Positions 25,897 to 33,385 of a DNA stretch of 64,000 nt are shown here, piece after piece. Below the pieces are notes generated by a model that saw nothing but the letters and a program-made list of their open reading frames with translations, did not search any database and was not told the origin of the DNA. Both the position numbers and the translations under genes were made by a program. Every line of letters starts with the position of its first letter. The stretch's first letter is position 1. The DNA lies in contig JAAUZD010000004.1 of NCBI GenBank assembly GCA_014804785.1, positions 62,001 through 126,000 of the forward strand, written 5' to 3'. This DNA is from Lachnospiraceae bacterium (GTDB taxonomy: Bacteria > Bacillota > Clostridia > Lachnospirales > Lachnospiraceae).

Positions 25897-26976
25897 TTAC
25901 TCCAATATGAACTGCATCAGAACCGGGTCGTGGTCTGAAAGTTCATATCCCCAGTCCATATGATGATAAAAATTGACGTCTACATTGTTGGAAACGATAA
26001 ATCCATCCAGAGTAACCGTATAAGTCGTCTGTTCGTCATAAGGAGTCTCGGCACTCCGGCAAGTATTATGGGCAATATCCTCCTCATCCTTCGCACTGTC
26101 AATCCCCATGCGAAAACCTTCCGGAAGTCCCTCCCTCGGAAAGAGATAGGCCCACTCAGGTGCATTTTCCTCTCCTTCCTTCCTTAAATTGTGGTTAAAA
26201 TCGCCGCCGCAGATCACATAATTTCCTTTTTGATAATCAGACACCATATCCTCATACAGCATGGAAAGCTGCGCCTGCCGGATTTCATCACTCCCCCCGT
26301 AGGCTGAAGTATGTACATTATAAATACACAGATACCGTCCATTTTCTGTGGGAATACGCGAAATAGAATAACATCTGTCTAAATCCACAAGCTTACTGAA
26401 TGACTCAGAGATTGGAAGACTTCTTCGCATGGTATCCGTTATCTCCGCCCTGGAATAAGTAACCAGCCCACTCTTGTTGGCTCCATGAGGTTCCCACGGA
26501 GGGAAAAACAAAAAGGGCGAGTCATAATCCTGCGCAAAGTCATAGTAATACCCCTTCATAAACTGATTCAAAAGTTCCAGTTCATCCACATGGTAAGAGC
26601 GGGTACCATCGATATCTACCTCCTGCAAAAGGACAAAATCGGGATTTACATCATTGATGATCTCACCCATCCCACAGACGCCCGCCATGACGCTTTCCTT
26701 ATCCTTTCCCCATGAAGACTTCCCGCCGTCCATGAAAAAGCTGTAATCCTTACTATATGCGCCAAATCCGATATTGTATGTCATGATAAAGTAGGCCTGC
26801 CCCGGCACGATGGCAAAATCTTCATCAAAATAGGAATTCTCGCCGTTTCTCTTCACTTCTATCGTCAATTTGTCTGGCAGCCGGTAATAAGTGCCGAAGA
26901 CGTAGGCCGCATAACCGCCAAACAAAACGACTATCACAAGCAGGACAAGGAGCACTCTCTTTACAACCTTCTTCAC
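25897..26976 (-). CDS. Membrane-anchored endonuclease/exonuclease/phosphatase (EEP) family protein
   Basis: This 359-residue protein starts with a signal-anchor helix (VVKRVLLVLLVIVVLFGGYAAYVFG), so the catalytic domain is outside the membrane. The EEP motifs are complete: IMTYNIGFGAY, LLQEVDIDG with the metal-binding Glu, YNVHTSAYGG, CGGDFNHNL, and the terminal LSDHDPVLMQF. The family includes DNases, phosphoinositide phosphatases and sphingomyelinases, and the substrate is not evident. The start codon is GTG at 26976 (GAGGAA upstream). It is followed by a 160-base gap before spoVAA, so it may have its own transcript. Fold-back element 2 lies about 140 bases upstream. Confidence 0.85.
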   Translation of the reverse strand: MKKVVKRVLLVLLVIVVLFGGYAAYVFGTYYRLPDKLTIEVKRNGENSYFDEDFAIVPGQAYFIMTYNIGFGAYSKDYSFFMDGGKSSWGKDKESVMAGVCGMGEIINDVNPDFVLLQEVDIDGTRSYHVDELELLNQFMKGYYYDFAQDYDSPFLFFPPWEPHGANKSGLVTYSRAEITDTMRRSLPISESFSKLVDLDRCYSISRIPTENGRYLCIYNVHTSAYGGSDEIRQAQLSMLYEDMVSDYQKGNYVICGGDFNHNLRKEGEENAPEWAYLFPREGLPEGFRMGIDSAKDEEDIAHNTCRSAETPYDEQTTYTVTLDGFIVSNNVDVNFYHHMDWGYELSDHDPVLMQFILE

Positions 26977-27115
26977 TTCAATATTCCTCTTTCCTTTCTC
27001 AAAGTTCCAACCAAAGTTTTACCCTTTCAATATACCACAGTTCTAGCTTAACTTCCATCATAATTAGCGTTACTCTAGCCAGTTGCATAATTATCTTCGC
27101 GGCAGCGAAAATCCT

Positions 27116-27439
27116 GCCCTTGGGGATAGGGTGGTGCGGTGAGAAAGTGGAGACCGGATTCCCTGTGGGCTGGCACATTTTATGGTTTCAAGGCTCTGGC
27201 GGAAAATCGGCAATTTCACTTGCAGAATGGTTCAATGCCAGGGTAGCCCCGCCACGGATGGCGGGGCTAGGAGCCTCGAGGCAGGATGCCGACTGGCTCC
27301 GCCCCGTCCGCCATGAAACACCTATGCCCATTCTGTTAGTGAAATCCGATTTGAAGACGAGACTTGAAACCATAAAATGTACCAGCCCACAGGGAATCCG
27401 GTCTCCACTTTCTCACCGCACCACCCTATCCCCAAGGGC
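27116..27439. repeat. Fold-back element 2 (family 1): 77-bp inverted arms with one mismatch
   Basis: 27116-27192 and 27363-27439 are inverted copies differing at one base. The 170-bp core has an 11-bp hairpin with loop CGGA (27244-27269, TAGCCCCGCCA/TGGCGGGGCTA) and GGAGCC/GGCTCC (27270-27300) enclosing GGCA-GGA-TGCC. The core closely matches the reverse complement of the element 1 core over its whole length, whereas the arms share nothing. The element ends 24 bases beyond the spoVAD stop codon and occupies most of the 487-base gap to the EEP gene. Confidence 0.92.
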
Positions 27440-27463
27440 GCGCTTCGCCAATAATCCCACACA

Positions 27464-28501
27464 TTACCTACAGCTTACCAGTTCCACCCCATGTGCAATC
27501 CCCGGTATGCTCTGCCCCTCATTAAAGCTTGTCTTGGAAAGCAACGCCCCCGTAGGAACAAACAACACCCTCTTCCACTTTCCTTCCTCAAGCTGTTTCA
27601 AAATAAAAGCAGACAAAGTGACCGCGCTGCATCCGCATCCGCTGCCTCCCGCGTGGGCATCCTGGCTCTGATCGTAAATTTCCATACCGCAGTCCATATG
27701 CACCTTGGAAATATCCATCCCTTTCTCCCGCATCATATCCCAAAGTGCCTTCTGCCCCACACTTCCTAAATCTCCCGTAATGATCTTGTCATAATCGGAA
27801 GGAGTTCTTCCAAAATCCATCAGGTGATGATAAATGGTATCACAGGCAGCCGGCGCCATGCAGGCGCCCATGTTCATGGAATCCTTCAAGCCGAAATCCA
27901 CGATTTTTCCTATAGTCAGACCTGAAATCATTGCCCTGTCCTGCTCACTTTTGACACTGCTTAAGACAAATGCTCCGCTTCCTGTAACCGTCCAAGTGGC
28001 AGAAAGTGGTCTTTGATTTCCATATCCTAAAGGAAATCGGAATTCTTTCTCCGCGCTGGCAAAATGGCTGGATGTGACACATGCCGCATGCTCTGCCATT
28101 CCTCCTGCAATCATTACCGTTGCCATTGTCATTGTCAGCCCGCAGGTTGAGCAAGCTCCATACATTCCAATCAGCGGAATCTGAAAGGCTCCCAGACCAA
28201 AACTGCTGGCAATGGATTGTCCCAGAAGATCTCCTGCAAACAGATATTTGATGTCCTCATTCTTAAGTCCTGACTTTCCAATTGCAAGTGTAAGCGCCTC
28301 CTTCTGCAAGGTACTCTCTGCTTCCTCCCATGTTTCACAGCCAAACTTATCATCTCTCCCCACCACATCAAAACAGTCTCCAAAAGGTCCTTCTCCTTCC
28401 TTGGTTCCTGCCACTGATGCACTTGCTCTTATATAAACAGGTATCGGCACTTTAATGCTTCTCTGCCCCTGCTCAAAAATTGCTCCAACCGTTGCTTCCA
28501 T
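27464..28501 (-). CDS. spoVAD: Stage V sporulation protein AD (SpoVAD)
   Basis: SpoVAD is the peripheral, thiolase-fold protein that binds dipicolinic acid for the SpoVA channel. The 345-residue length is normal. Conserved family segments are SVAGTKEGEGPFGDCFD near the N-terminus, LFAGDLLGQSIASSFGL, the GACSTCGLTM region replacing the thiolase active site, FRFPLGYGNQRPLSATWTVTGSGAFVLS, and the C-terminal HAGGSGCGCSAVTLSAF. The ATG at 28501 is preceded by GGAGG and a T run. Normally spoVAD follows spoVAC. Here spoVAC is 2.9 kb away on the opposite strand, and spoVAD has its own promoter-like sequence and fold-back element 2 behind it. Confidence 0.95.
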   Translation of the reverse strand: MEATVGAIFEQGQRSIKVPIPVYIRASASVAGTKEGEGPFGDCFDVVGRDDKFGCETWEEAESTLQKEALTLAIGKSGLKNEDIKYLFAGDLLGQSIASSFGLGAFQIPLIGMYGACSTCGLTMTMATVMIAGGMAEHAACVTSSHFASAEKEFRFPLGYGNQRPLSATWTVTGSGAFVLSSVKSEQDRAMISGLTIGKIVDFGLKDSMNMGACMAPAACDTIYHHLMDFGRTPSDYDKIITGDLGSVGQKALWDMMREKGMDISKVHMDCGMEIYDQSQDAHAGGSGCGCSAVTLSAFILKQLEEGKWKRVLFVPTGALLSKTSFNEGQSIPGIAHGVELVSCR

Positions 28502-28531
28502 AAAAAAACCTCCAGACGATTTACTTTTGGT

Positions 28532-28560
28532 TAGTTTTTCTCATCTGAAGATTTTTATGC
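28532..28560 (-). promoter_or_regulatory. Forespore-sigma-like promoter of spoVAD
   Basis: On the minus strand GCATA (28560-28556) is followed after 17 bases by AAAACTA (28538-28532). It lies between the SGNH gene stop and spoVAD. The -10 is a weak match, but spacing and -35 agree with the other spoVA units. Confidence 0.4.
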
Positions 28561-28570
28561 GTTTTATATT

Positions 28571-29683
28571 TTAATTATCTTCCACTCCGTGGACGAGCAG
28601 GAACTGTTTCCACAAATCATAATATGCCCCAAGCAGATGAATCTGATCAAACGTATACTCTGAAATCAGATTTCCCTCTTCATCACAGACTGCTTCATTG
28701 ACATCTATATAAAAAAATTGATCATTGTCAGCTAAAGTTGCAATGGCATTGTTTCTTGCATTGATATTGCTATTATTGAAGATGGCATCTGAACTGCTCT
28801 TCTCACCAGAAACGCGCATGACTCCCTGAACAAAAATTTTTGCTTCCGGCTCCAACTCGTGCAGTCTGTCCACTACCCTTGTGTACTCCGCCATAAAGTC
28901 TTCAGTGGTTCCCCTTCCAAGTTCATTGATTCCTACCATAAGATAAATCTTGCCGTAATCATGATTCTCCAAAGCTTCCTCCACTGTGCCCTGATTATCA
29001 AAATTCTCTTCTAAAACCTTATAGATTGTAAGGGAGGTTTCACAATAAAAATCCGCATGCTCTGACAAATCGGTATAGTTTCTTAACCCCACCGTCCGAG
29101 AGTCTCCTATAAACAACGCATCATCAAAATAACTTTCATCAACCGTTGAAAATTCGTATTCTGCCGCCCTGAGAACACCTGCATCCCCATATACATCTGC
29201 CGAAACATGATTCTGAATCTCTTCCTTCGTGCTCTCCCGCAAGGGTTCCTGTCTCTCAAACGGTTCCGCCTTATTTTCCTCCTCCAGAGCCTCGGTTACT
29301 TCTGGTGTCTGGGATGCCATGGCAGCTCTTTCCGGAGGTTCCTTTTCCAAGGTATCGGATGACACATCCTCCTCCTTAGCGGAAGCGATTTCTTGCGGTT
29401 CTTCCTTTTCTGCTTCCAGGATACCAGTCTCAATTTCACTTTTCGGTCCATTCCCCAGCGCCATCGTCTGGGCATCTCCTCCCATAAAAACATGCCATGG
29501 ATAAATGTCGTCGTTGATTCCGGTAAACATAACTGATAAAATCGGCGCCGTTAAAGGGTCATACTCCTGACTTGCATAAACATTCATCCTTCCTATTATT
29601 CCGATTATTGTAAAAATGAGTCCTGTGCTCACCAGTAATATGAAAAGCGGGCACTTTTTAATCAAATTCATCTTAAAAACCAT
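28571..29683 (-). CDS. Secreted SGNH/GDSL-family hydrolase with membrane anchor
   Basis: This 370-residue protein has an N-terminal signal-anchor (CPLFILLVSTGLIFTIIGIIGRM), then a long acidic low-complexity linker (about residues 85-165, rich in Glu, Ser and Pro). A C-terminal SGNH domain follows: block I FIGDSRTVGL near residue 191, block III MVGINELGRG, and block V YTFDQIHLLG with the catalytic Asp/His. Such enzymes add or remove acyl groups on extracellular glycans. It follows the MBOAT acyltransferase gene by 25 bases, and pairing of MBOAT with SGNH proteins is the usual arrangement in polysaccharide O-acetylation systems (AlgI/AlgX-like, PatA/PatB-like). This indicates a shared function. 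Confidence 0.88.
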   Translation of the reverse strand: MVFKMNLIKKCPLFILLVSTGLIFTIIGIIGRMNVYASQEYDPLTAPILSVMFTGINDDIYPWHVFMGGDAQTMALGNGPKSEIETGILEAEKEEPQEIASAKEEDVSSDTLEKEPPERAAMASQTPEVTEALEEENKAEPFERQEPLRESTKEEIQNHVSADVYGDAGVLRAAEYEFSTVDESYFDDALFIGDSRTVGLRNYTDLSEHADFYCETSLTIYKVLEENFDNQGTVEEALENHDYGKIYLMVGINELGRGTTEDFMAEYTRVVDRLHELEPEAKIFVQGVMRVSGEKSSSDAIFNNSNINARNNAIATLADNDQFFYIDVNEAVCDEEGNLISEYTFDQIHLLGAYYDLWKQFLLVHGVEDN

Positions 29684-29708
29684 ACCTTTCCGTAATCTGT
29701 TTACTGCT

Positions 29709-31085
29709 TTAAAAGTTCAAGTACATAAATGGATTTCCTGCGCTGCTGGACAAGAAATAAATCGATGTCCAGAACAGAATGACGCATAGCAGTACAATGA
29801 TTGGATTTTTCTTATGTTTTTTTAAAAAGCGTGATACTGCCGGAATACACAATAAAACACCTGCAATAAGGTAAATACTGTAATCCTGCATATATTTTAT
29901 GATATCCTGCTGATTTACCGCCAAACCGGCTCCTCCCAGAAATGGAAACAGCCGCCCAAAATAAATTCCCAACTGTTTTAGATCTGTTATGGCAAATACG
30001 ATCCATGTAAGCGGGATGATTACAAGAACATATATATTTCCTAAAACGGGTACCTTCCCCAGGAACCTTCCGTAAAACACTCTTTCCAGAATAATCAAAA
30101 GTCCAAGCACAACTCCCCAGATGACATAATTCACACCATTCCCATGCCAGATACCTGTCAGGATCCATACCACGGCAAGATTCAATATCATTCTCTTCGT
30201 TCTGCAACGGCTTCCCCCAAGTGGAATGTATACATAATCCCTAAACCAACTTCCCAGGGTCATATGCCACCTTCTGTAAAATTCTGAAATACTCTTTGAC
30301 GCATAGGGATGATGAAAGTTCTCAATAAAGCCAAATCCCATCATCACCATAAGTCCTGACGCCATCAGCGAGTATCCCCAGAAGTCAAAATATAATCTGA
30401 GTGAATAGGCAAACGCCCCCAGCCATGCCAACGGAGTTGAGATACTTTGAAATCCAATCATCTGCAGGTCATTCCATAAAATAGCAAGACGGTCTGCCAG
30501 CAGCACCTTCATTCCAAGCCCTGCCACAAAAAGCTTAATCCCATCTTCAAACTGCTCAAAACTATAAACTCTTTCCCTGTCGAATTCTCCCTCATGATAC
30601 CGCATGATGGGACCTGAAAGCACTTGAGGGAACATTGTAAAGTAAGTTGCCACATTCCTGAAACTCGGTTTACTCCACACTTCACCGCGGAACATATCCG
30701 CCTGAAAGGAAATCATTTTGAAAATATAAAAACTGATGCCAAGGGGCAGCAGAGTATTATCAACAAGTATCGCAAGACATTTAAAGATCACAAGAACTGC
30801 CACATCCAGGGCAATTGCCTGTGTCATATATTTTTTCCGCTTATTTTTCTGCCATTCATGCATGGAAAATCCCTCTCCGAGCTTCCAGATCTGCATTCCT
30901 ATACTGTAATTGACGAGCGTCGTCACGATAAGCACCAAAATAAAGACAGGTTCTCCCACAGCATAAAAAACAAGGCTTCCAACGAGGAGTATGGTTTCCC
31001 TGTACTTAACCGGCATGGCAAAATATAAAATTAGAAATATTGGTAAAAAGCGAAATAGAAATTCCAAGCTGGAAAAACTGACCAT
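29709..31085 (-). CDS. MBOAT family O-acyltransferase (AlgI/DltB-like)
   Basis: This 458-residue polytopic membrane protein carries acyl groups across the membrane for transfer to an extracellular polymer. It starts VSFSSLEFLFRFLPIFLILYFAMP, as AlgI-type proteins do. It contains LPLGISFYIFKMISFQADMFRGE, the FYRRWHMTLGSWFRDYVYIPLGGSR block and the catalytic-His segment WILTGIWHGNGVNYVIWG near residue 312. I preferred the ATG at 31085 to one 15 bases upstream because of GGGGAAT before it. The gene is first in a two-gene unit with the SGNH hydrolase. The acceptor polymer is unknown, and no polysaccharide or teichoic acid synthesis genes are adjacent. Confidence 0.93.
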   Translation of the reverse strand: MVSFSSLEFLFRFLPIFLILYFAMPVKYRETILLVGSLVFYAVGEPVFILVLIVTTLVNYSIGMQIWKLGEGFSMHEWQKNKRKKYMTQAIALDVAVLVIFKCLAILVDNTLLPLGISFYIFKMISFQADMFRGEVWSKPSFRNVATYFTMFPQVLSGPIMRYHEGEFDRERVYSFEQFEDGIKLFVAGLGMKVLLADRLAILWNDLQMIGFQSISTPLAWLGAFAYSLRLYFDFWGYSLMASGLMVMMGFGFIENFHHPYASKSISEFYRRWHMTLGSWFRDYVYIPLGGSRCRTKRMILNLAVVWILTGIWHGNGVNYVIWGVVLGLLIILERVFYGRFLGKVPVLGNIYVLVIIPLTWIVFAITDLKQLGIYFGRLFPFLGGAGLAVNQQDIIKYMQDYSIYLIAGVLLCIPAVSRFLKKHKKNPIIVLLCVILFWTSIYFLSSSAGNPFMYLNF

Positions 31086-31123
31086 AACATTCCCCTGCAC
31101 TTATCATTTGATTTGTGATATTC

Positions 31124-31152
31124 ATTTTATCATCCCTGTATTGAATTCACAA
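31124..31152 (-). promoter_or_regulatory. Promoter of the MBOAT-SGNH unit
   Basis: On the minus strand TTGTGA (31152-31147), 17 bases, TAAAAT (31129-31124), about 40 bases before the MBOAT start codon. The rest of the 31086-31377 gap is A+T-rich and holds only this and the spoVAC promoter. Confidence 0.55.
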
Positions 31153-31319
31153 GGATGAGGAAATGGTTTTTTATTCCTATATATTATCTGATTCACAATC
31201 ACATTATAATGTATGCTTGCATCATTTTTGCATCATATCTATTACATTTTTATTACATTTCTATATTAATACCTCTCCATACCTCTTTTTCGTTATCTCT
31301 TTATTTTGCTGAACACTTC

Positions 31320-31348
31320 GCATAATTTTTCACAAAATCCATAAACTA
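31320..31348 (+). promoter_or_regulatory. Forespore-sigma-like promoter of spoVAC
   Basis: GCATA (31320-31324) lies 17 bases before TAAACTA (31342-31348), placing the start near 31355, about 23 bases upstream of the ATG. The layout matches the sequences found before spoVAD and spoVAE. The -10 is only a partial match to CATNNTA. Confidence 0.4.
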
Positions 31349-31377
31349 TCTTAAAATATTCAGGAAGGTGACAAGTT

Positions 31378-31857
31378 ATGATCGAACCAAAAAGTGATGA
31401 AAAACAAACTCTTGAAAAAGAATATGAAGAATATGTAAAGACCATCACCCCTACCCACAATTTATATCTACAGATGCTGAAAGCTTTTATCACAGGCGGC
31501 ATCATATGCGTAATCGGGCAGGTTCTTTTAAATTTTGCTTCCAATCAAATGGGCATGGATAAAGAAACGGCAGGAAGCTTCTGCTCGCTGGTGCTTGTCC
31601 TTATCAGCGTTCTTTTAACCGGATTCAATATTTATCCTTCCATTGTCAAATTCGGCGGTGCCGGTGCTCTGGTCCCCATCACTGGATTTGCCAATTCCGT
31701 GGCAGCTCCGGCTGTAGAATTTAAAAAAGAAGGACAAGTCTTCGGTATCGGATGCAAAATCTTTACGATTGCTGGTCCTGTCATCCTGTATGGTATCTTT
31801 ACAAGCTGGGTTTTAGGGCTCTGCTACTGGATTGGGAAAGTCCTGGGGTGGATATGA
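31378..31857 (+). CDS. spoVAC: Stage V sporulation protein AC (SpoVAC)
   Basis: SpoVAC is the mechanosensitive-channel-like membrane protein of the DPA transport complex. The 159-residue protein begins with a soluble stretch containing EYEEYVKTITPTHNLYLQMLKAFITGGIICVIGQ, the diagnostic N-terminus. Four helices follow, with LVLVLISVLLTGFNIYPSIVKFGGAGALVPITGFANSVAAPAVEFKKEGQVFGIGCKIFTIAGPVI. The GGAGALVPITGFANS signature is shared with SpoVAE. GGAAGGTGAC precedes the ATG. It is the only spoVA gene on the plus strand and is separated from spoVAD by the MBOAT/SGNH pair. A very strong hairpin terminator follows. Confidence 0.95.
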   Translation: MIEPKSDEKQTLEKEYEEYVKTITPTHNLYLQMLKAFITGGIICVIGQVLLNFASNQMGMDKETAGSFCSLVLVLISVLLTGFNIYPSIVKFGGAGALVPITGFANSVAAPAVEFKKEGQVFGIGCKIFTIAGPVILYGIFTSWVLGLCYWIGKVLGWI

Positions 31858-31865
31858 AAAGAACT

Positions 31866-31924
31866 AAGCGGAGTGAACTGCCCCCTAAAAGTCTAACTTT
31901 TGGGGCAGTTCACTCCGCTTTACT
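31866..31924 (+). terminator. Strong bidirectional terminator between spoVAC and the DUF6062-like gene
   Basis: AAGCGGAGTGAACTGCCCC (31866 onward) pairs with its complement ending at 31920, and the inner AAAAGT/ACTTTT extends the stem to about 25 bp. TTTACTCTTTT follows on the plus strand. It lies in the gap between two convergent genes and can serve both. Confidence 0.85.
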
Positions 31925-31939
31925 CTTTTGTAACAGTAA

Positions 31940-32701
31940 TTATTTATTCATTTTGTAAACCGGATCCGCAGGGTAGCCGCCTTTCAATTTCTGCATCCCT
32001 CTTTGAATGGCATCCTTTGAGTTCTTCCAGTCCGCATCTTTATTCCGGTAATCGAACTTATCCACCAGCCAGCTCACATCCTCAGTGATCCTTTCCATAT
32101 TCCTTTCCATCAGTTCAAACATTGCCGGGTAGAAATCCTTTTTTTCTTTATCATTCATCCGGCTTTCCCCATATTCACACAGGTCGCCGAAATGATGCAG
32201 GCAAAAGCCTTTACCGCCAAGAATCCGCTTCTTAAAATCTTCGTCCTTTTTGTACATATGGAAAAAGGTGTCCATATAGCGGTCATAAGTGTCGGCAAAG
32301 CGGTTACAGATATAGCAGGATTTTTCTTTCTCCTGTACCCAGATACCAATGGGATTTTCTCTTTCGCTGTTCTTTTTTAATTTCCCCATAAACGTCGATT
32401 TGGAAGGCATGAATTTCTTAAACTGTTCCTTCATCTCCTTATTCATCTGCATATAATGGGTCTTTAAAATCCATCCGTTTCCAAGGGTATTGCCATAATC
32501 AAACATCTTCTTAAAATGCGCCCTGCAGAAACCTGCTTTGTCAGTGGCTTCCCTCACATCGCTTTCCATATAAGAAGAGCCAGATCCAAGAACGAAATCC
32601 AGGATATCCTGCTCTACCGCTCTTTCTATATTGCAGAAGGGACATTCGTCATCTGCATTCACCGCATCGATTAGCGGTATCGTATAAAGTTTTTCTTTCA
32701 C
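31940..32701 (-). CDS. DUF6062-like protein with four Cys/His pairs
   Basis: This 253-residue cytoplasmic protein has two repeated half-sites. Near the N-terminus is DECPFCNIE followed by GFCRAHFKKMFDYGNTLG, and in the middle SCYICNRFADTY followed by GFCLHHFGDLCEYGE. The pattern C-x2-C then C-x2-H twice suggests two zinc sites or an internally duplicated domain. I recall similar Lachnospiraceae proteins as DUF6062, with no known function. The start is GTG at 32701 with AGGGG upstream. It lies 37 bases downstream of the TetR-type gene on the same strand, so it may be the target of that regulator. Confidence 0.72.
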   Translation of the reverse strand: MKEKLYTIPLIDAVNADDECPFCNIERAVEQDILDFVLGSGSSYMESDVREATDKAGFCRAHFKKMFDYGNTLGNGWILKTHYMQMNKEMKEQFKKFMPSKSTFMGKLKKNSERENPIGIWVQEKEKSCYICNRFADTYDRYMDTFFHMYKKDEDFKKRILGGKGFCLHHFGDLCEYGESRMNDKEKKDFYPAMFELMERNMERITEDVSWLVDKFDYRNKDADWKNSKDAIQRGMQKLKGGYPADPVYKMNK

Positions 32702-32738
32702 CCTATCACCCCTGCTTTCATCATAAACGTCCTGTTTC

Positions 32739-33341
32739 CTACAGATAGCTGAGTTTCTTTATCATCTCAAGATACTGTGCTATCTCCTGAAAATAGATTT
32801 CCGGCTGGAAGGAAGCATTTCTGAAATGCTCTGTCATAAGACCATCCGCTGTGTATTCTATCACCTTGGTCAGCTTCTTTACATCTGCTTCCTGTTTAAA
32901 TTTGCCAAGATCTGCTCTTTCCATAATCTCCGTATACTGTGCGGGAAGGACATTCCGCTTATCTTCTGTTTCCATAAGTGCCTCACTTACGTCCTCTTCC
33001 CTGCTTTTATTGATAAACTGAAGCATATAAGGATAGTTTCTCATGACCTGAAGCTGGGACTGCTTAATCTGCAAAAGCAGCTTAAAATAATCCGTTTCTT
33101 TCTTCGATACTCCTGTAGACAGCTCAAGCTGAATATATTTGACACTATAATCATAAATAAAAGAATACAGCCCCAGCTTGCTGATAAAATAATGAAACAA
33201 AAGACCTTTACTGATGCCTGCTTCCTTTACAATATCATCCGTACTGGCATGCTCATATCCATTCATTGCAAACACTTTCAGCGCTGCATTTATCATCCTA
33301 TCCTGCTTTTCTTTTTTCAAGTCAAAAAACTTTTCATTCAT
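32739..33341 (-). CDS. TetR/AcrR family transcriptional regulator
   Basis: This 200-residue regulator has an N-terminal TetR DNA-binding domain (KQDRMINAALKVFAMNGYEHASTDDIVKEAGISKGLLFHYFISKLGLYSFIYDYSVKYI) followed by an all-helical ligand domain without a recognisable subfamily. TetR proteins repress neighbouring genes until a small ligand binds. The ATG at 33341 is supported by GGAG 9 bases upstream. A TTG codon one position earlier gives no better start. The downstream DUF6062-like gene is the likeliest cotranscribed partner. An inverted repeat in the upstream region (33386-33420) is a candidate operator. Confidence 0.9.
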   Translation of the reverse strand: MNEKFFDLKKEKQDRMINAALKVFAMNGYEHASTDDIVKEAGISKGLLFHYFISKLGLYSFIYDYSVKYIQLELSTGVSKKETDYFKLLLQIKQSQLQVMRNYPYMLQFINKSREEDVSEALMETEDKRNVLPAQYTEIMERADLGKFKQEADVKKLTKVIEYTADGLMTEHFRNASFQPEIYFQEIAQYLEMIKKLSYL

Positions 33342-33385
33342 CAATTTTTTCTCCGCTGCACAAATATATCTTGCTTAATATGTTT

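Noticed and set aside
17807-27439. Insertion sequences or integron attC arrays as explanation of the fold-back elements
   Set aside because: No transposase or integrase gene, no target-site duplications that I can see, and the outer arms differ between copies whereas IS ends and attC core sites would be conserved.
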